64,000 nt of DNA, from assembly GCF_900167915.1 (NCBI RefSeq), contig NZ_FUYM01000005.1, positions 62,001 to 126,000 of the forward strand, given 5' to 3'. Both the position numbers and the translations under genes were made by a program. The notes beneath the pieces were generated by a model. The model searched no databases and was not told the origin of the DNA. It saw only the letters and a list, made by a program, of their open reading frames with translations. Source of the stretch: Rhizorhabdus histidinilytica (GTDB taxonomy: Bacteria; Pseudomonadota; Alphaproteobacteria; Sphingomonadales; Sphingomonadaceae). Positions 18,001 through 25,374 of the stretch are shown here, piece by piece (position 1 is the stretch's first letter; every line of letters begins with the position of its first letter).

Positions 18001-18581
18001 AGTCGCTGCTCCAGCCGCTCGCCCTCGCCCATAGCGGCGCGATCATCGACGAGCTGCTCGACGAATTCGGCAGCCTGCCCGCGATCCTCGCGGCCGAGCC
18101 CACCCTGCTTCACGACTGCCTGCCCGAGGACGGCCAGGTCGTCGACTTCCTGGTCGCGATGCGGGTGGCGATGCTCCATTCGCTGCGCACCCGGCTCGGC
18201 CAGAGCCCGATCCTGTCCAGCTCCGAGGCGCTGACCAACTATCTGTTCGCCGCAATGGCGTACAACACGGTCGAGCATCTCCGGGTGCTGTTCCTCAATT
18301 CGACCAACCGGCTGCTGCGCGACGAGGTGATGGCGCGCGGCACGGTGAACCAGGCGCCGCTCTATCCGCGCGAGATATTGAAGCGGGCGCTGGAGGTCGG
18401 CGCGACCGCGCTGATCGTGGTCCACAACCATCCGTCGGGAGATCCGACCCCCTGCCAGGCCGACGTGAAGGCAACCGCGCATCTCGTCGCGGCAGCCCGC
18501 ACGCTGGACATCGCGGTGCACGACCATCTGATCGTGGCGCGTACCGGGTGGCGCAGCCTTCGGGCCGAGGGGTTGATCTAG
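17943..18581 (+). CDS. radC: RadC-family JAB/MPN protein
   Basis: About 212 residues. RadC proteins carry a zinc JAMM metalloprotease-like fold whose cellular role remains unsettled despite the DNA-repair name. The JAMM signature is intact: HNHPSGDPTPCQAD with the downstream catalytic pattern, plus VEHLRVLFLNSTNRLL and VHDHLIVA. An N-terminal helical segment (LLDEFGSLPAILAAEP) is typical. I chose GTG 17943 because sequence read upstream in this frame overlaps the membrane-protein gene and is not RadC-like. The overlap with that gene is 58 bp. The true start could be a few codons either side. Confidence 0.85.
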   Translation: MELPPEAGLDPQGECREILESLLQPLALAHSGAIIDELLDEFGSLPAILAAEPTLLHDCLPEDGQVVDFLVAMRVAMLHSLRTRLGQSPILSSSEALTNYLFAAMAYNTVEHLRVLFLNSTNRLLRDEVMARGTVNQAPLYPREILKRALEVGATALIVVHNHPSGDPTPCQADVKATAHLVAAARTLDIAVHDHLIVARTGWRSLRAEGLI

Positions 18582-18620
18582 GGCATGTCCCAGCCGTTGG
18601 AGAAGAAGAGTAGTAGCGTC

Positions 18621-18821
18621 ATGGAGACCAGTATGATCCGGGACTTCGCGCGAAGGGTGATCGACGATTTCGGCGATCAGACCGACAGCTATGTCGCCAG
18701 CCGCATCGGCGTGCTGATCCGCGACGGGGACAGCTACGGCGTCGGCCTGTGGAAGGCGGTCGCCACCGAGATCGAACGGATCCGGCTGCCCGAAGCGAAC
18801 GTACCGCGCAGCCGCCACTGA
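18621..18821 (+). CDS. Small cytoplasmic protein, unknown function
   Basis: About 66 residues: MIRDFARRVIDDFGDQTDSY with the continuation ASRIGVLIRDGDSYGVGLWKAVATEIERI. The pattern resembles small sphingomonad proteins of the DUF6961 type (two helices ending with a WKAVA-EI motif), but this is from memory and not verified. Starts at 18585, 18621 and 18633 are all possible; 18633 has GGAG at ideal spacing. It follows radC by about 40 nt and is closed by a strong terminator at 18920, so it ends this transcription unit. Confidence 0.6.
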   Translation: METSMIRDFARRVIDDFGDQTDSYVASRIGVLIRDGDSYGVGLWKAVATEIERIRLPEANVPRSRH

Positions 18822-18919
18822 CCAGGATTCGGCGCAAGCCGAGCACAGGTGCCCGGCCGGCTGTCCTCCCCCCGATCCGGCCGGCCGGGGACACACAGGG
18901 AGGACTTCCAGCCCCCACA

Positions 18920-18967
18920 GGGCGGCGGACCGGCAAGGGGCTTGCGGTCCGCCGCCCGACTTTTTTA
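18920..18967 (+). terminator. Strong Rho-independent terminator
   Basis: GGGCGGCGGACCG (18920-18932) pairs perfectly with CGGTCCGCCGCCC (18945-18957), a 13-bp stem with a 12-nt loop, followed by GAC and a TTTTTT tract. It ends the plus-strand unit containing radC. Confidence 0.93.
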
Positions 18968-18978
18968 GGGGCGATGCG

Positions 18979-19003
18979 GGGCATATCAACGATTGATATG
19001 CCC
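18979..19003. repeat. Perfect 11-bp palindrome downstream of lepA
   Basis: GGGCATATCAA and TTGATATGCCC flank a CGA spacer. It lies between the plus-strand terminator and the lepA stop. Without a T tract on either strand it reads more like a protein-binding palindrome or 3'-end hairpin than a terminator. The half-site GCATATCAA also occurs upstream of and inside the LuxR-type gene (about 16374 and 16711). Confidence 0.6.
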
Positions 19004-19064
19004 TCGTCTCCGCCGTTATTTCCGGGACAGCAGGGCCGGGGCGGCTCTGTTCGCCGCGAGCGGC

Positions 19065-20888
19065 TCAGCTCTCGTCGCCCATCCGCAGCGCGGCGATGAA
19101 GGCTTCCTGCGGGATGTTGACGTTGCCGTATTCGCGCATCCGCTTCTTGCCCTCCTTCTGCTTCTCGAGGAGCTTGCGTTTGCGGGTGGCGTCGCCGCCA
19201 TAGCATTTGGCGGTCACGTCCTTGCGCATCGCGGCGATCGTCTCGCGCGCGATCACCTTGCCGCCGATCGCGGCCTGCACCGGGATCTTGAACAGGTGGC
19301 GGGGGATCAGGTCCTTGAGCCGCTCGCACATGTGCCGGCCGCGCGCTTCGGCGGCGCCGCGGTGGACGATCATGCTGAGCGCGTCGACCGGCTCGCCGTT
19401 GACCATGATGCTCATCTTGACGAGGTCGCCCTCGCGATAGCCGATCTGGTGATAGTCGAAACTGGCATAGCCCCGGCTGATAGACTTGAGCCGGTCGTAG
19501 AAGTCGAACACCACCTCGTTGAGCGGCAGCTCATAGGTGATCTGCGCGCGGCCGCCGACATAGGTCAGATTCTTCTGGATACCGCGCCGGTCCTGGCACA
19601 GCTTGAGCAGCGAGCCGAGATATTCGTCGGGGACGTAGATGGTCGCCTCGATCCACGGCTCCTCGATCATGTCGATCCGGTTGGGATCGGGCATGTCGGC
19701 CGGGTTGTGCAGCTCGATGACCTTGGCGTCCTCGGTCTTCGAATGGCTGAGGTGGAGGCGATAGACCACCGACGGCGCGGTGGTGATCAGGTCGAGGTCA
19801 TATTCGCGGGTCAGCCGCTCCTGGATGATCTCGAGGTGGAGCAGGCCCAGGAAGCCGCAGCGGAAGCCGAAGCCCAGCGCCGCCGAGGACTCGGCTTCGA
19901 AGCTGAACGAGGCGTCGTTGAGGCGCAGCTTGTAGAGGCTTTCGCGCAGCTTCTCGAAATCGGCGGCGTCGACGGGGAACAGGCCGCAGAACACCACCGG
20001 CTGGACTTCCTTGAAGCCCGGCAGCGGCGCGGCGGTCGGCTTCTTGGCATCGGTGATGGTGTCGCCGACGGCGGTCTGGCTGACCTCCTTGATCTGCGCG
20101 GTGATGAAGCCGATCTCGCCGGGCCCCATCTCACCGAGCTGCTCGATCTTCGGCCGGAAGCAGCCGACCCGGTCGACCAGGTGGACCGTGTCCGCCTGCA
20201 TGAACTTGATCTGCTGGCCCTTGCGGATCGTGCCTTCGACGACCCGGATCAAGATGACGACGCCGAGATAGGGATCGTACCAGCTATCGACGAGCATCGC
20301 CTTGAGCGGCGCGGCCGGATCGCCCTTGGGCGCCGGGATGCGGGCGACGATCGCTTCCAATATCTCGTCGATGCCGATGCCGGCCTTGGCACTGGCGAGG
20401 ACGGCATCGTCGGCGGGCAAGCCGATGATGTCCTCGATCTCCGCCTTGACCTTGTCGGGCTCGGCGGCGGGCAGGTCGATCTTGTTGATGACGGGCACGA
20501 TCTCATGGTCGTGTTCGATCGACTGGTAGACATTGGCCAGGGTCTGCGCCTCGACCCCCTGCGCCGCGTCGACGACGAGCAGCGCGCCCTCGCACGCCGC
20601 GAGGCTGCGCGACACCTCATAGGCGAAGTCGACATGGCCCGGCGTGTCCATCAGGTTGAGGACATAGTCCTTGCCGTCCTTGGCCTTGTAATCGAGGCGC
20701 ACGGTCTGCGCCTTGATGGTGATGCCGCGCTCCTTCTCGATGTCCATGTTGTCGAGCACCTGCGCCGACATCTCACGGTCGGTCAGGCCGCCGGTGCGCT
20801 GGATCAGGCGATCGGCGAGGGTCGACTTGCCATGGTCGATATGGGCGATGATCGAAAAGTTGCGGATGCGGTCGAGCGGAACGGTCAC
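19065..20888 (-). CDS. lepA: Translation elongation factor 4 (LepA)
   Basis: This 607-residue ribosome-associated GTPase back-translocates or remodels stalled ribosomes. The G domain shows HIDHGKSTL (G1), DTPGHVDF (G3) and NKIDLP (G4). Domains II-V follow, with the LepA-specific C-terminal domain ([20 protein letters not shown] and a Lys/Arg-rich tail). The GTG at 20888 yields the family N-terminus (V)[19 protein letters not shown]; a longer reading to 20951 adds 21 atypical residues. Length fits the family (about 600). It is divergent from an exported SH3-domain protein and stands as a single gene. Confidence 0.96.
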   Translation of the reverse strand: MTVPLDRIRNFSIIAHIDHGKSTLADRLIQRTGGLTDREMSAQVLDNMDIEKERGITIKAQTVRLDYKAKDGKDYVLNLMDTPGHVDFAYEVSRSLAACEGALLVVDAAQGVEAQTLANVYQSIEHDHEIVPVINKIDLPAAEPDKVKAEIEDIIGLPADDAVLASAKAGIGIDEILEAIVARIPAPKGDPAAPLKAMLVDSWYDPYLGVVILIRVVEGTIRKGQQIKFMQADTVHLVDRVGCFRPKIEQLGEMGPGEIGFITAQIKEVSQTAVGDTITDAKKPTAAPLPGFKEVQPVVFCGLFPVDAADFEKLRESLYKLRLNDASFSFEAESSAALGFGFRCGFLGLLHLEIIQERLTREYDLDLITTAPSVVYRLHLSHSKTEDAKVIELHNPADMPDPNRIDMIEEPWIEATIYVPDEYLGSLLKLCQDRRGIQKNLTYVGGRAQITYELPLNEVVFDFYDRLKSISRGYASFDYHQIGYREGDLVKMSIMVNGEPVDALSMIVHRGAAEARGRHMCERLKDLIPRHLFKIPVQAAIGGKVIARETIAAMRKDVTAKCYGGDATRKRKLLEKQKEGKKRMREYGNVNIPQEAFIAALRMGDES

Positions 20889-21087
20889 GAAAATCTCGCA
20901 TAAGGCGGAGCGGTTGGCGGGCGCCATAGCAATGCGCGCGCCCGGAAGCAAAAGCGCGATGGATCATCGGCCCTTTGCCGTGGCGTTCATCCCCGAATTC
21001 AGGAATCGTAAGGGCGGGCCGGACCGTTGAGTCGCGTATTGGGGGCGACGTGGTTTCGGCCCGGAGAGAGAACGGGGGTTCATCGTC

Positions 21088-22011
21088 ATGCAATACGTCC
21101 TTCCGGCGGCGCTTCTTGCTGCCCTGCTTTCGGCGCAACCGGCCTTCGCGGCCGACGCGCCCGTCACCCTGTCCAAGTGCGACAAGCCGATCGGCAGCAT
21201 CGCCGTCGTCGACGGCGAGACGCAGGGCTGGACCAAATATGGCCTCAGCAGCCCGCGCGACCTGATCGCTGCGATGGCGGTGCAGAGCAATTGCTTCACC
21301 CTCCAGAACAGCACGGGCGGGCAGCCGGTCGACTTCCTGGTCAACGCCATCGCCGGCGACAAGGAAGAGGTCGACCAGGGCACCAGCCTGGCGCAGACCG
21401 CGCTGACCGAGGGGCTGGTCCGTTCGGGCATGGCCGGCAAGATGGCAGGCAGCATCCCGTTCGGTGGCCAGGCGCTCAGCATGTTCGGCGGCTTCGGCGG
21501 CAAGAAGAAGACCGTCGCCGCGGGCCTGCGGGTGATCAGCCCGGCCAACGGCCAGACCATCGTCACCGGCAGCGGCACCCAGACCAAGACCCAGGTCTCG
21601 ATCGGCGGGCTCGGCGGCATCGGCGGCAACCCCTGGGCCGACGCGGCCCGCGCCCAGATGACGTCGATGGGCTATGGCGACTATGCCAATGGCGGCTATT
21701 CGACGTCGAAGGACGGCCAGATGCTGACCAGCGCCTTCGTCATCGCGTTCAACAACGTCGTTGCGCAGCAGGCGGCGCTCGCCGCGGTCAGGCCCGCCGC
21801 CGTCGCGGCTGCCACCCCGGCCGCGACCAAGCCCGGCTTCACCACCGCGGTCGACACTAAGCTGTTCGCCCAGCCGGCCGCCGGCGAGGCGGTCCGCGCG
21901 CTGCGCGCCGGCACCGCGCTCACCCCGACCGGTGTGCGCGAGGGCCTCTTCGTCGAGGTCAGCGACGCCTATGGCACCAAGGGCTGGGTGTCGGTCGAAG
22001 ACCTGAAATAA
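21088..22011 (+). CDS. Exported protein with CsgG-like N-terminal region and C-terminal SH3-like domain
   Basis: This 307-residue product has a clear signal peptide (1-21, LLAALLSAQPAFA). The following KCDKPIGSIAVVDGETQGWTKYGL-type segment resembles the CsgG/curli-assembly fold as seen in other periplasmic proteins. The middle part is Gly-rich (SMFGGFGGKKK and IGGLGGIGGN). An SH3b-like C-terminus (LFAQPAAGEAVRALRAGTALTP, then EGLFVEVSDAYGTKGWVSVEDL) suggests peptidoglycan or peptide binding. Its role is likely structural in the envelope, but this is inferred. A 12-bp GC hairpin at 22020-22051 follows the stop. Confidence 0.75.
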   Translation: MQYVLPAALLAALLSAQPAFAADAPVTLSKCDKPIGSIAVVDGETQGWTKYGLSSPRDLIAAMAVQSNCFTLQNSTGGQPVDFLVNAIAGDKEEVDQGTSLAQTALTEGLVRSGMAGKMAGSIPFGGQALSMFGGFGGKKKTVAAGLRVISPANGQTIVTGSGTQTKTQVSIGGLGGIGGNPWADAARAQMTSMGYGDYANGGYSTSKDGQMLTSAFVIAFNNVVAQQAALAAVRPAAVAAATPAATKPGFTTAVDTKLFAQPAAGEAVRALRAGTALTPTGVREGLFVEVSDAYGTKGWVSVEDLK

Positions 22012-22019
22012 CTGGGGGA

Positions 22020-22051
22020 GCGCCGCCGGGCTCGCCAAGGCCCGGCGGCGC
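22020..22051 (+). terminator. GC hairpin after the SH3-domain gene
   Basis: GCGCCGCCGGGC and GCCCGGCGGCGC form a perfect 12-bp stem with an 8-nt loop, 8 nt after the stop. There is no T tract, so intrinsic termination is uncertain. Confidence 0.5.
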
Positions 22052-22206
22052 GGCCGCGCACCACGCGGCATCGTTGCGCGGCCCATCCGGAGCATTGAGC
22101 TTTTTATCCGCCCCGCTCATCCTGAGTAGGGACTGAACGACGGTGAAGGCCCGTCTTGAAAGTGATCGGAACCGGTTGCGGCAGATCAAACGCTCGATGC
22201 TCTAGA

Positions 22207-22229
22207 AATATGTATTTCTGTTGCATCTT
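22207..22229 (+). promoter_or_regulatory. Predicted NsrR operator, site 1
   Basis: The 23-bp sequence matches the published NsrR palindrome (AAGATGYATTT-N-AAATRCATCTT) at 19 of 22 defined positions, with half-sites ATGTATTT and GCATCTT. NsrR is an Fe-S repressor relieved by nitric oxide. The downstream genes (haemoglobins) are classic NsrR targets, which supports the call. The nsrR gene is not in this window. Confidence 0.72.
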
Positions 22230-22243
22230 TATCCGCGCAAGGA

Positions 22244-22266
22244 TAGATGCATAGCAGATACATGGT
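22244..22266 (+). promoter_or_regulatory. Predicted NsrR operator, site 2
   Basis: A second NsrR-like palindrome (AGATGCAT, then ATACAT as the opposite half) lies 14 bp after the first and 14 bp before the start codon at 22281. It matches about 16 of 22 consensus positions. Its proximity to the start suggests that bound repressor would block the promoter or early elongation. Confidence 0.55.
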
Positions 22267-22280
22267 TTTGGAGTCGCGTC

Positions 22281-22709
22281 ATGCCGGGGTTGCGGATCGA
22301 CGATCACGGGCTCGGCCGTCTGGTCGATGCCTTCTATGCCCGCATCCGCGCCGATGACGAGCTCGGCCCGATCTTCAACGACGCGGTCGAGGACTGGGCC
22401 GAGCATCTCGCCAAGCTGACCGACTTCTGGTCGTCGGTGATGCTGACCAGCGGCCGCTACAAGGGGCAGCCCGTCCCCGCCCATGCCCGCCATCGCAGCC
22501 GGATCACGCCGGCGCTGTTCGACCGCTGGCTGGCGATCTGGACCCGGACCACCGACGAGCTGATGGAGCCGGAGGCCGCCGCCGCGCTCCAGGACAGGGC
22601 CCGGCGCATCGCCGAGAGCCTGCAGCTCGCCCTGTTCTTCCGCCTCGGTCCGCCGCAGCAGCAGCCGCAAAGGCCCAGCCCCGGCATCGCCGGCGGAGCC
22701 GCGCAATGA
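22281..22709 (+). CDS. Group III truncated haemoglobin
   Basis: This 142-residue haem protein of the 2/2 fold probably binds or detoxifies NO or oxygen. Typical features are FYARIRADDELGPIFND at the N-terminus, WAEHLAKLTDFWSSVML, and the GRYKGQPVPAHARHR region that carries the likely proximal His of this subgroup. A Pro/Gln-rich tail (QQQPQRPSPG) is unusual and non-conserved. ATG 22281 has GGAG 8 nt upstream. It is the first gene of a unit with DUF1971, flavohaemoglobin and a membrane protein, behind two NsrR-like sites. The next gene overlaps by 4 nt (ATGA). Confidence 0.88.
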   Translation: MPGLRIDDHGLGRLVDAFYARIRADDELGPIFNDAVEDWAEHLAKLTDFWSSVMLTSGRYKGQPVPAHARHRSRITPALFDRWLAIWTRTTDELMEPEAAAALQDRARRIAESLQLALFFRLGPPQQQPQRPSPGIAGGAAQ

Positions 22710-22978
22710 CCGCGCCGGCGCCCTATCGCTCGACCCCGACGTTCGACAACGCCACGCTGCCGATGGCGCTGCAGCGCCGCCATTCGACCAAGGCGGGCGT
22801 GTGGGGCGCCGTCCGGGTGATCGAGGGCCGGCTGCTCCTGACTTACCTCGACCCCGAATCGGAGGTCGTCCTCGACAGCGGGCACGCCGCCGTGCTGCGG
22901 CCCGAGCAGCCCCATTTCGTCACGCCGCAGGGCCACATGAGGATGCAGGTCGACTTCTACGACCAACCGCCGGGCTAG
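22706..22978 (+). CDS. DUF1971 (TehB-N-terminal-like cupin) protein
   Basis: This 90-residue single-domain beta protein has the family pattern PYRSTPTFDNATLPMALQRR, then HSTKAGVWGAVRVIEGRLLL and QPHFVTPQGHMRMQVDFY. The domain is found alone or at the N-terminus of some TehB-type proteins, and often beside NO-response genes. The His-rich C-terminal part (PHFVTPQGHMRM) could bind a metal, but this is inferred. It overlaps the truncated haemoglobin gene by 4 nt and precedes hmp by 38 nt, so it is probably co-expressed under nitric-oxide control. Confidence 0.82.
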   Translation: MTAPAPYRSTPTFDNATLPMALQRRHSTKAGVWGAVRVIEGRLLLTYLDPESEVVLDSGHAAVLRPEQPHFVTPQGHMRMQVDFYDQPPG

Positions 22979-23016
22979 GGGCGCCCCTCTTTCCGTTCGA
23001 CCACAAGGAGACGTTG

Positions 23017-24228
23017 ATGTCCAAGACACTCAGCGAGCGCACCATCGCGCTCGTCAAAGCCACCGTGCCGGCACTCGAGGCCCATGGGCTCGATATCGTG
23101 CGCGAAATGTATGCGCGCATGTTCCGGAACCCCGAGATCCGCGACCTGTTCAACCAGTCGCACCATGGTGACGGCGGGTCGCAGCCGCGCGCGCTGACCG
23201 GCGCGATCCTCGCTTATGCCAGCAACATCGAGAATCTGGCCGCGCTCGCCCCGGCGGTCGAACGCATCGCCCAGAAACATGTCGGCCTGCAGATCCTGCC
23301 CGACCATTATCCACACGTCGCCGACGCCTTGCTCGGCGCGATCAAGGCGGTGCTCGGCGACGCGGCGACCGACGAGATTCTCGCCGCCTGGGGTGAGGCC
23401 TATTGGTTCCTCGCCGACATCCTGATCGCCCGCGAGCAGCGCGTCTATGGCGAGCAGAGGGCGGCGGACGGCGGCTGGAACGGCTGGCGCGACTTCCGGA
23501 TCGAGCAGGTCGTCCGGGAGAGCAGCGTGATCAACTCCTTCGTGCTGCGGCCGGTCGACGGCCAGGCGGTGATGGCCCACAAGCCCGGCCAGTATCTGAC
23601 CTTCTGGCTGGAGATTCCCGGCCATCCGCCGGTCAAGCGTAACTATTCCATCTCGGGCGCCGCCAACGGGGAGACCTATCGCATCTCGGTCAAGCGCGAG
23701 CCGCAGGGCCTCGCCTCGGGCTGGCTGCACGACCATGCCCAGGCCGGCACCATCCTCAAGGTCGCCCCGCCGGCCGGCGAGTTCTTCCTTCCCGACCATC
23801 CCGAGCGGCCGGTGGTGCTGCTGTCGGGCGGGGTCGGGCTGACACCGATGGTCGCGATGCTGGAGACGATCGCGGCGCGGCACCCGGCGCTTCCCACGCA
23901 GTATATCCACGGCACCCACGACCGCGAGACCCATGCGATGCGCAGCCATGTCCGCGCGCTGGCGGCACAGGGCAGCGCAATCCGCGTCGTCGACTTCCAC
24001 CAGACGCCGCTGCCCGGCGAGACGGCGGGCGTCGACTACGATCATGCCGGGATCATCACCGACGACTGGCTGATCGCCAACACCCCGACGGGGGAGGCCG
24101 ATTATTATATTTGCGGCCCGCGCCCGTTCCTGCGCGCGGCGGTGTCGGCGCTGTCGCTCGCGGGCGTCGCATCGGACCGCATCCACTATGAGTTCTTCGG
24201 CCCAGCCGACGAACTCCTGGCCGCCTGA
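23017..24228 (+). CDS. hmp: Flavohaemoglobin, nitric oxide dioxygenase
   Basis: This 403-residue cytoplasmic enzyme converts NO and O2 to nitrate using NAD(P)H. The globin domain (1-135) has proximal His88 in RIAQKHVGLQI. An FAD-binding reductase domain follows (KRNYSISGA near 210) and then the NAD domain (LLSGGVGLTPMVAMLE near 275, YICGPRPFLRA near 365), ending FFGPADEL. Length is that of the family. The ATG at 23017 is preceded by AAGGAG. Context with two NsrR-like sites upstream fits nitrosative-stress regulation. Nothing appears truncated. Confidence 0.96.
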   Translation: MSKTLSERTIALVKATVPALEAHGLDIVREMYARMFRNPEIRDLFNQSHHGDGGSQPRALTGAILAYASNIENLAALAPAVERIAQKHVGLQILPDHYPHVADALLGAIKAVLGDAATDEILAAWGEAYWFLADILIAREQRVYGEQRAADGGWNGWRDFRIEQVVRESSVINSFVLRPVDGQAVMAHKPGQYLTFWLEIPGHPPVKRNYSISGAANGETYRISVKREPQGLASGWLHDHAQAGTILKVAPPAGEFFLPDHPERPVVLLSGGVGLTPMVAMLETIAARHPALPTQYIHGTHDRETHAMRSHVRALAAQGSAIRVVDFHQTPLPGETAGVDYDHAGIITDDWLIANTPTGEADYYICGPRPFLRAAVSALSLAGVASDRIHYEFFGPADELLAA

Positions 24229-24238
24229 GGCGCGGACG

Positions 24239-24700
24239 ATGGACGGCATCGTCGCCCGCGTCGTGCACGTCGTCGCGGTCCTGTTCTGGATCGGCGGGGT
24301 GGCGTTCGTGACGCTAGTGGCGATGCCGTCGGTCCGCAGCCGCCACGCCCCGGCCGAGCGGCTGGCGGCCTTCCATGTGCTGGAGGACCGCTTCGCCGCG
24401 CAGGCCCGCCTATGGGTCCTGCTCGCCGGGGCGAGCGGGCTGTGGATGGTCTGGCGCGGCGCGATGTGGGACCGGTTCCGCGATCCGCACTTCTGGTGGA
24501 TGCACGCGATGGTCGCGCTGTGGGCGCTGTTCGCAGCAATGCTGTTTGTCATCGAGCCGCTGGTCCTCCAGCGGCGGCTGGCGGCGTCGGCCGATCCGGC
24601 CCGCGACTTCACCCGGATGGAGCGGATGCACCGGCTGCTGCTGGCGGCGGCGGTGGCGACCGTGGCCGGCGCCGTGGCGGGGAGCCACGGATTCTACTGA
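24239..24700 (+). CDS. Four-helix membrane protein in the NO-response unit (CopD/DUF2269-like)
   Basis: This 153-residue protein has four hydrophobic segments: VHVVAVLFWIGGVAFVTLVA (1), LWVLLAGASGLWMVW (2), WWMHAMVALWALFAAMLFVIE (3) and LLLAAAVATVAGAVAG (4). His residues at the first and third helix (RVVHVV and WMHAM) could bind haem or metal, as in small CopD-like membrane proteins, but no family is certain. It starts 10 nt after hmp, so it is likely in the same operon and might serve electron transfer or haem handling during nitrosative stress. That role is inferred. Confidence 0.78.
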   Translation: MDGIVARVVHVVAVLFWIGGVAFVTLVAMPSVRSRHAPAERLAAFHVLEDRFAAQARLWVLLAGASGLWMVWRGAMWDRFRDPHFWWMHAMVALWALFAAMLFVIEPLVLQRRLAASADPARDFTRMERMHRLLLAAAVATVAGAVAGSHGFY

Positions 24701-24911
24701 CGGTCGCCACGCCCGTCCGGCGGCAAAACTTTTGCTATCAGCAACCAAAAACATTCGTTTGCCGCTCCGCCCCAAATATCACAGCCTTCTCCGTGCAGGC
24801 CAGACGACCGCGGCCTGCCCCTGGGACCTTCTCGCCTGGGGCGGAGGGGCACCGTGCTTCCGCCGATGCACGGGACCCCCTCCATAAGGTCGAGCTGGGA
24901 GAGGATGCCTC

Positions 24912-25169
24912 ATGAGGAGGCTGTCGCCGGAAGCACCGTCGCCGCACGTCCCATTCGCATGGCACCGTGCGTTGACCACGGTGTTGTTCGCCGCGGCCGC
25001 CCTCGCCTTCTACTGTCTCAGCGAGCATCGGATCCTGAGCGAGGAGCAGTTGATGCTGCTGCTGTTCATCGCGCTTCCGGTCGGCGCCTTCACGTTGTCC
25101 GGCATGGGTCAGGACAGTTCCGACACGGCGATCGACGGCCGGAGGGGGGACGCCGCCAACCGCGGCTGA
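24912..25169 (+). CDS. Putative small two-span membrane protein
   Basis: 85 residues with two hydrophobic segments (LTTVLFAAAALAFYCL and LMLLLFIALPVGAFTLSG) and a polar tail. GGGAGAGG lies 7 nt before the ATG, a good ribosome-binding site, and codon usage is ordinary. No homologue is recognised. It stands alone between the NO module and the efflux operon. It could still be a chance open frame. Confidence 0.5.
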   Translation: MRRLSPEAPSPHVPFAWHRALTTVLFAAAALAFYCLSEHRILSEEQLMLLLFIALPVGAFTLSGMGQDSSDTAIDGRRGDAANRG

Positions 25170-25374
25170 CGCTCCACCGACTCGTCTCCGCCGACGGCGG
25201 GCCCTTCGCGCCAAGGGCGAATTATTTCAGTGCAAAATTCTTGCGCTTCACCATCAATATTTTGATCTTCGGTTCGGCCGCCGCCCTCGCCTATGAGCGC
25301 GCCCCAGCCAAGGGAGGCAAGGGCGACGACCACCGCCGGTCGTGACGATCCCTCCCTTGTCATGGTTGCCGGAT

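Noticed and set aside
18993..20903. A 636-codon open frame antisense to lepA
   Set aside because: lepA is unmistakable on the minus strand; the antisense product is a Val/Asp/Leu-rich shadow with no motifs.
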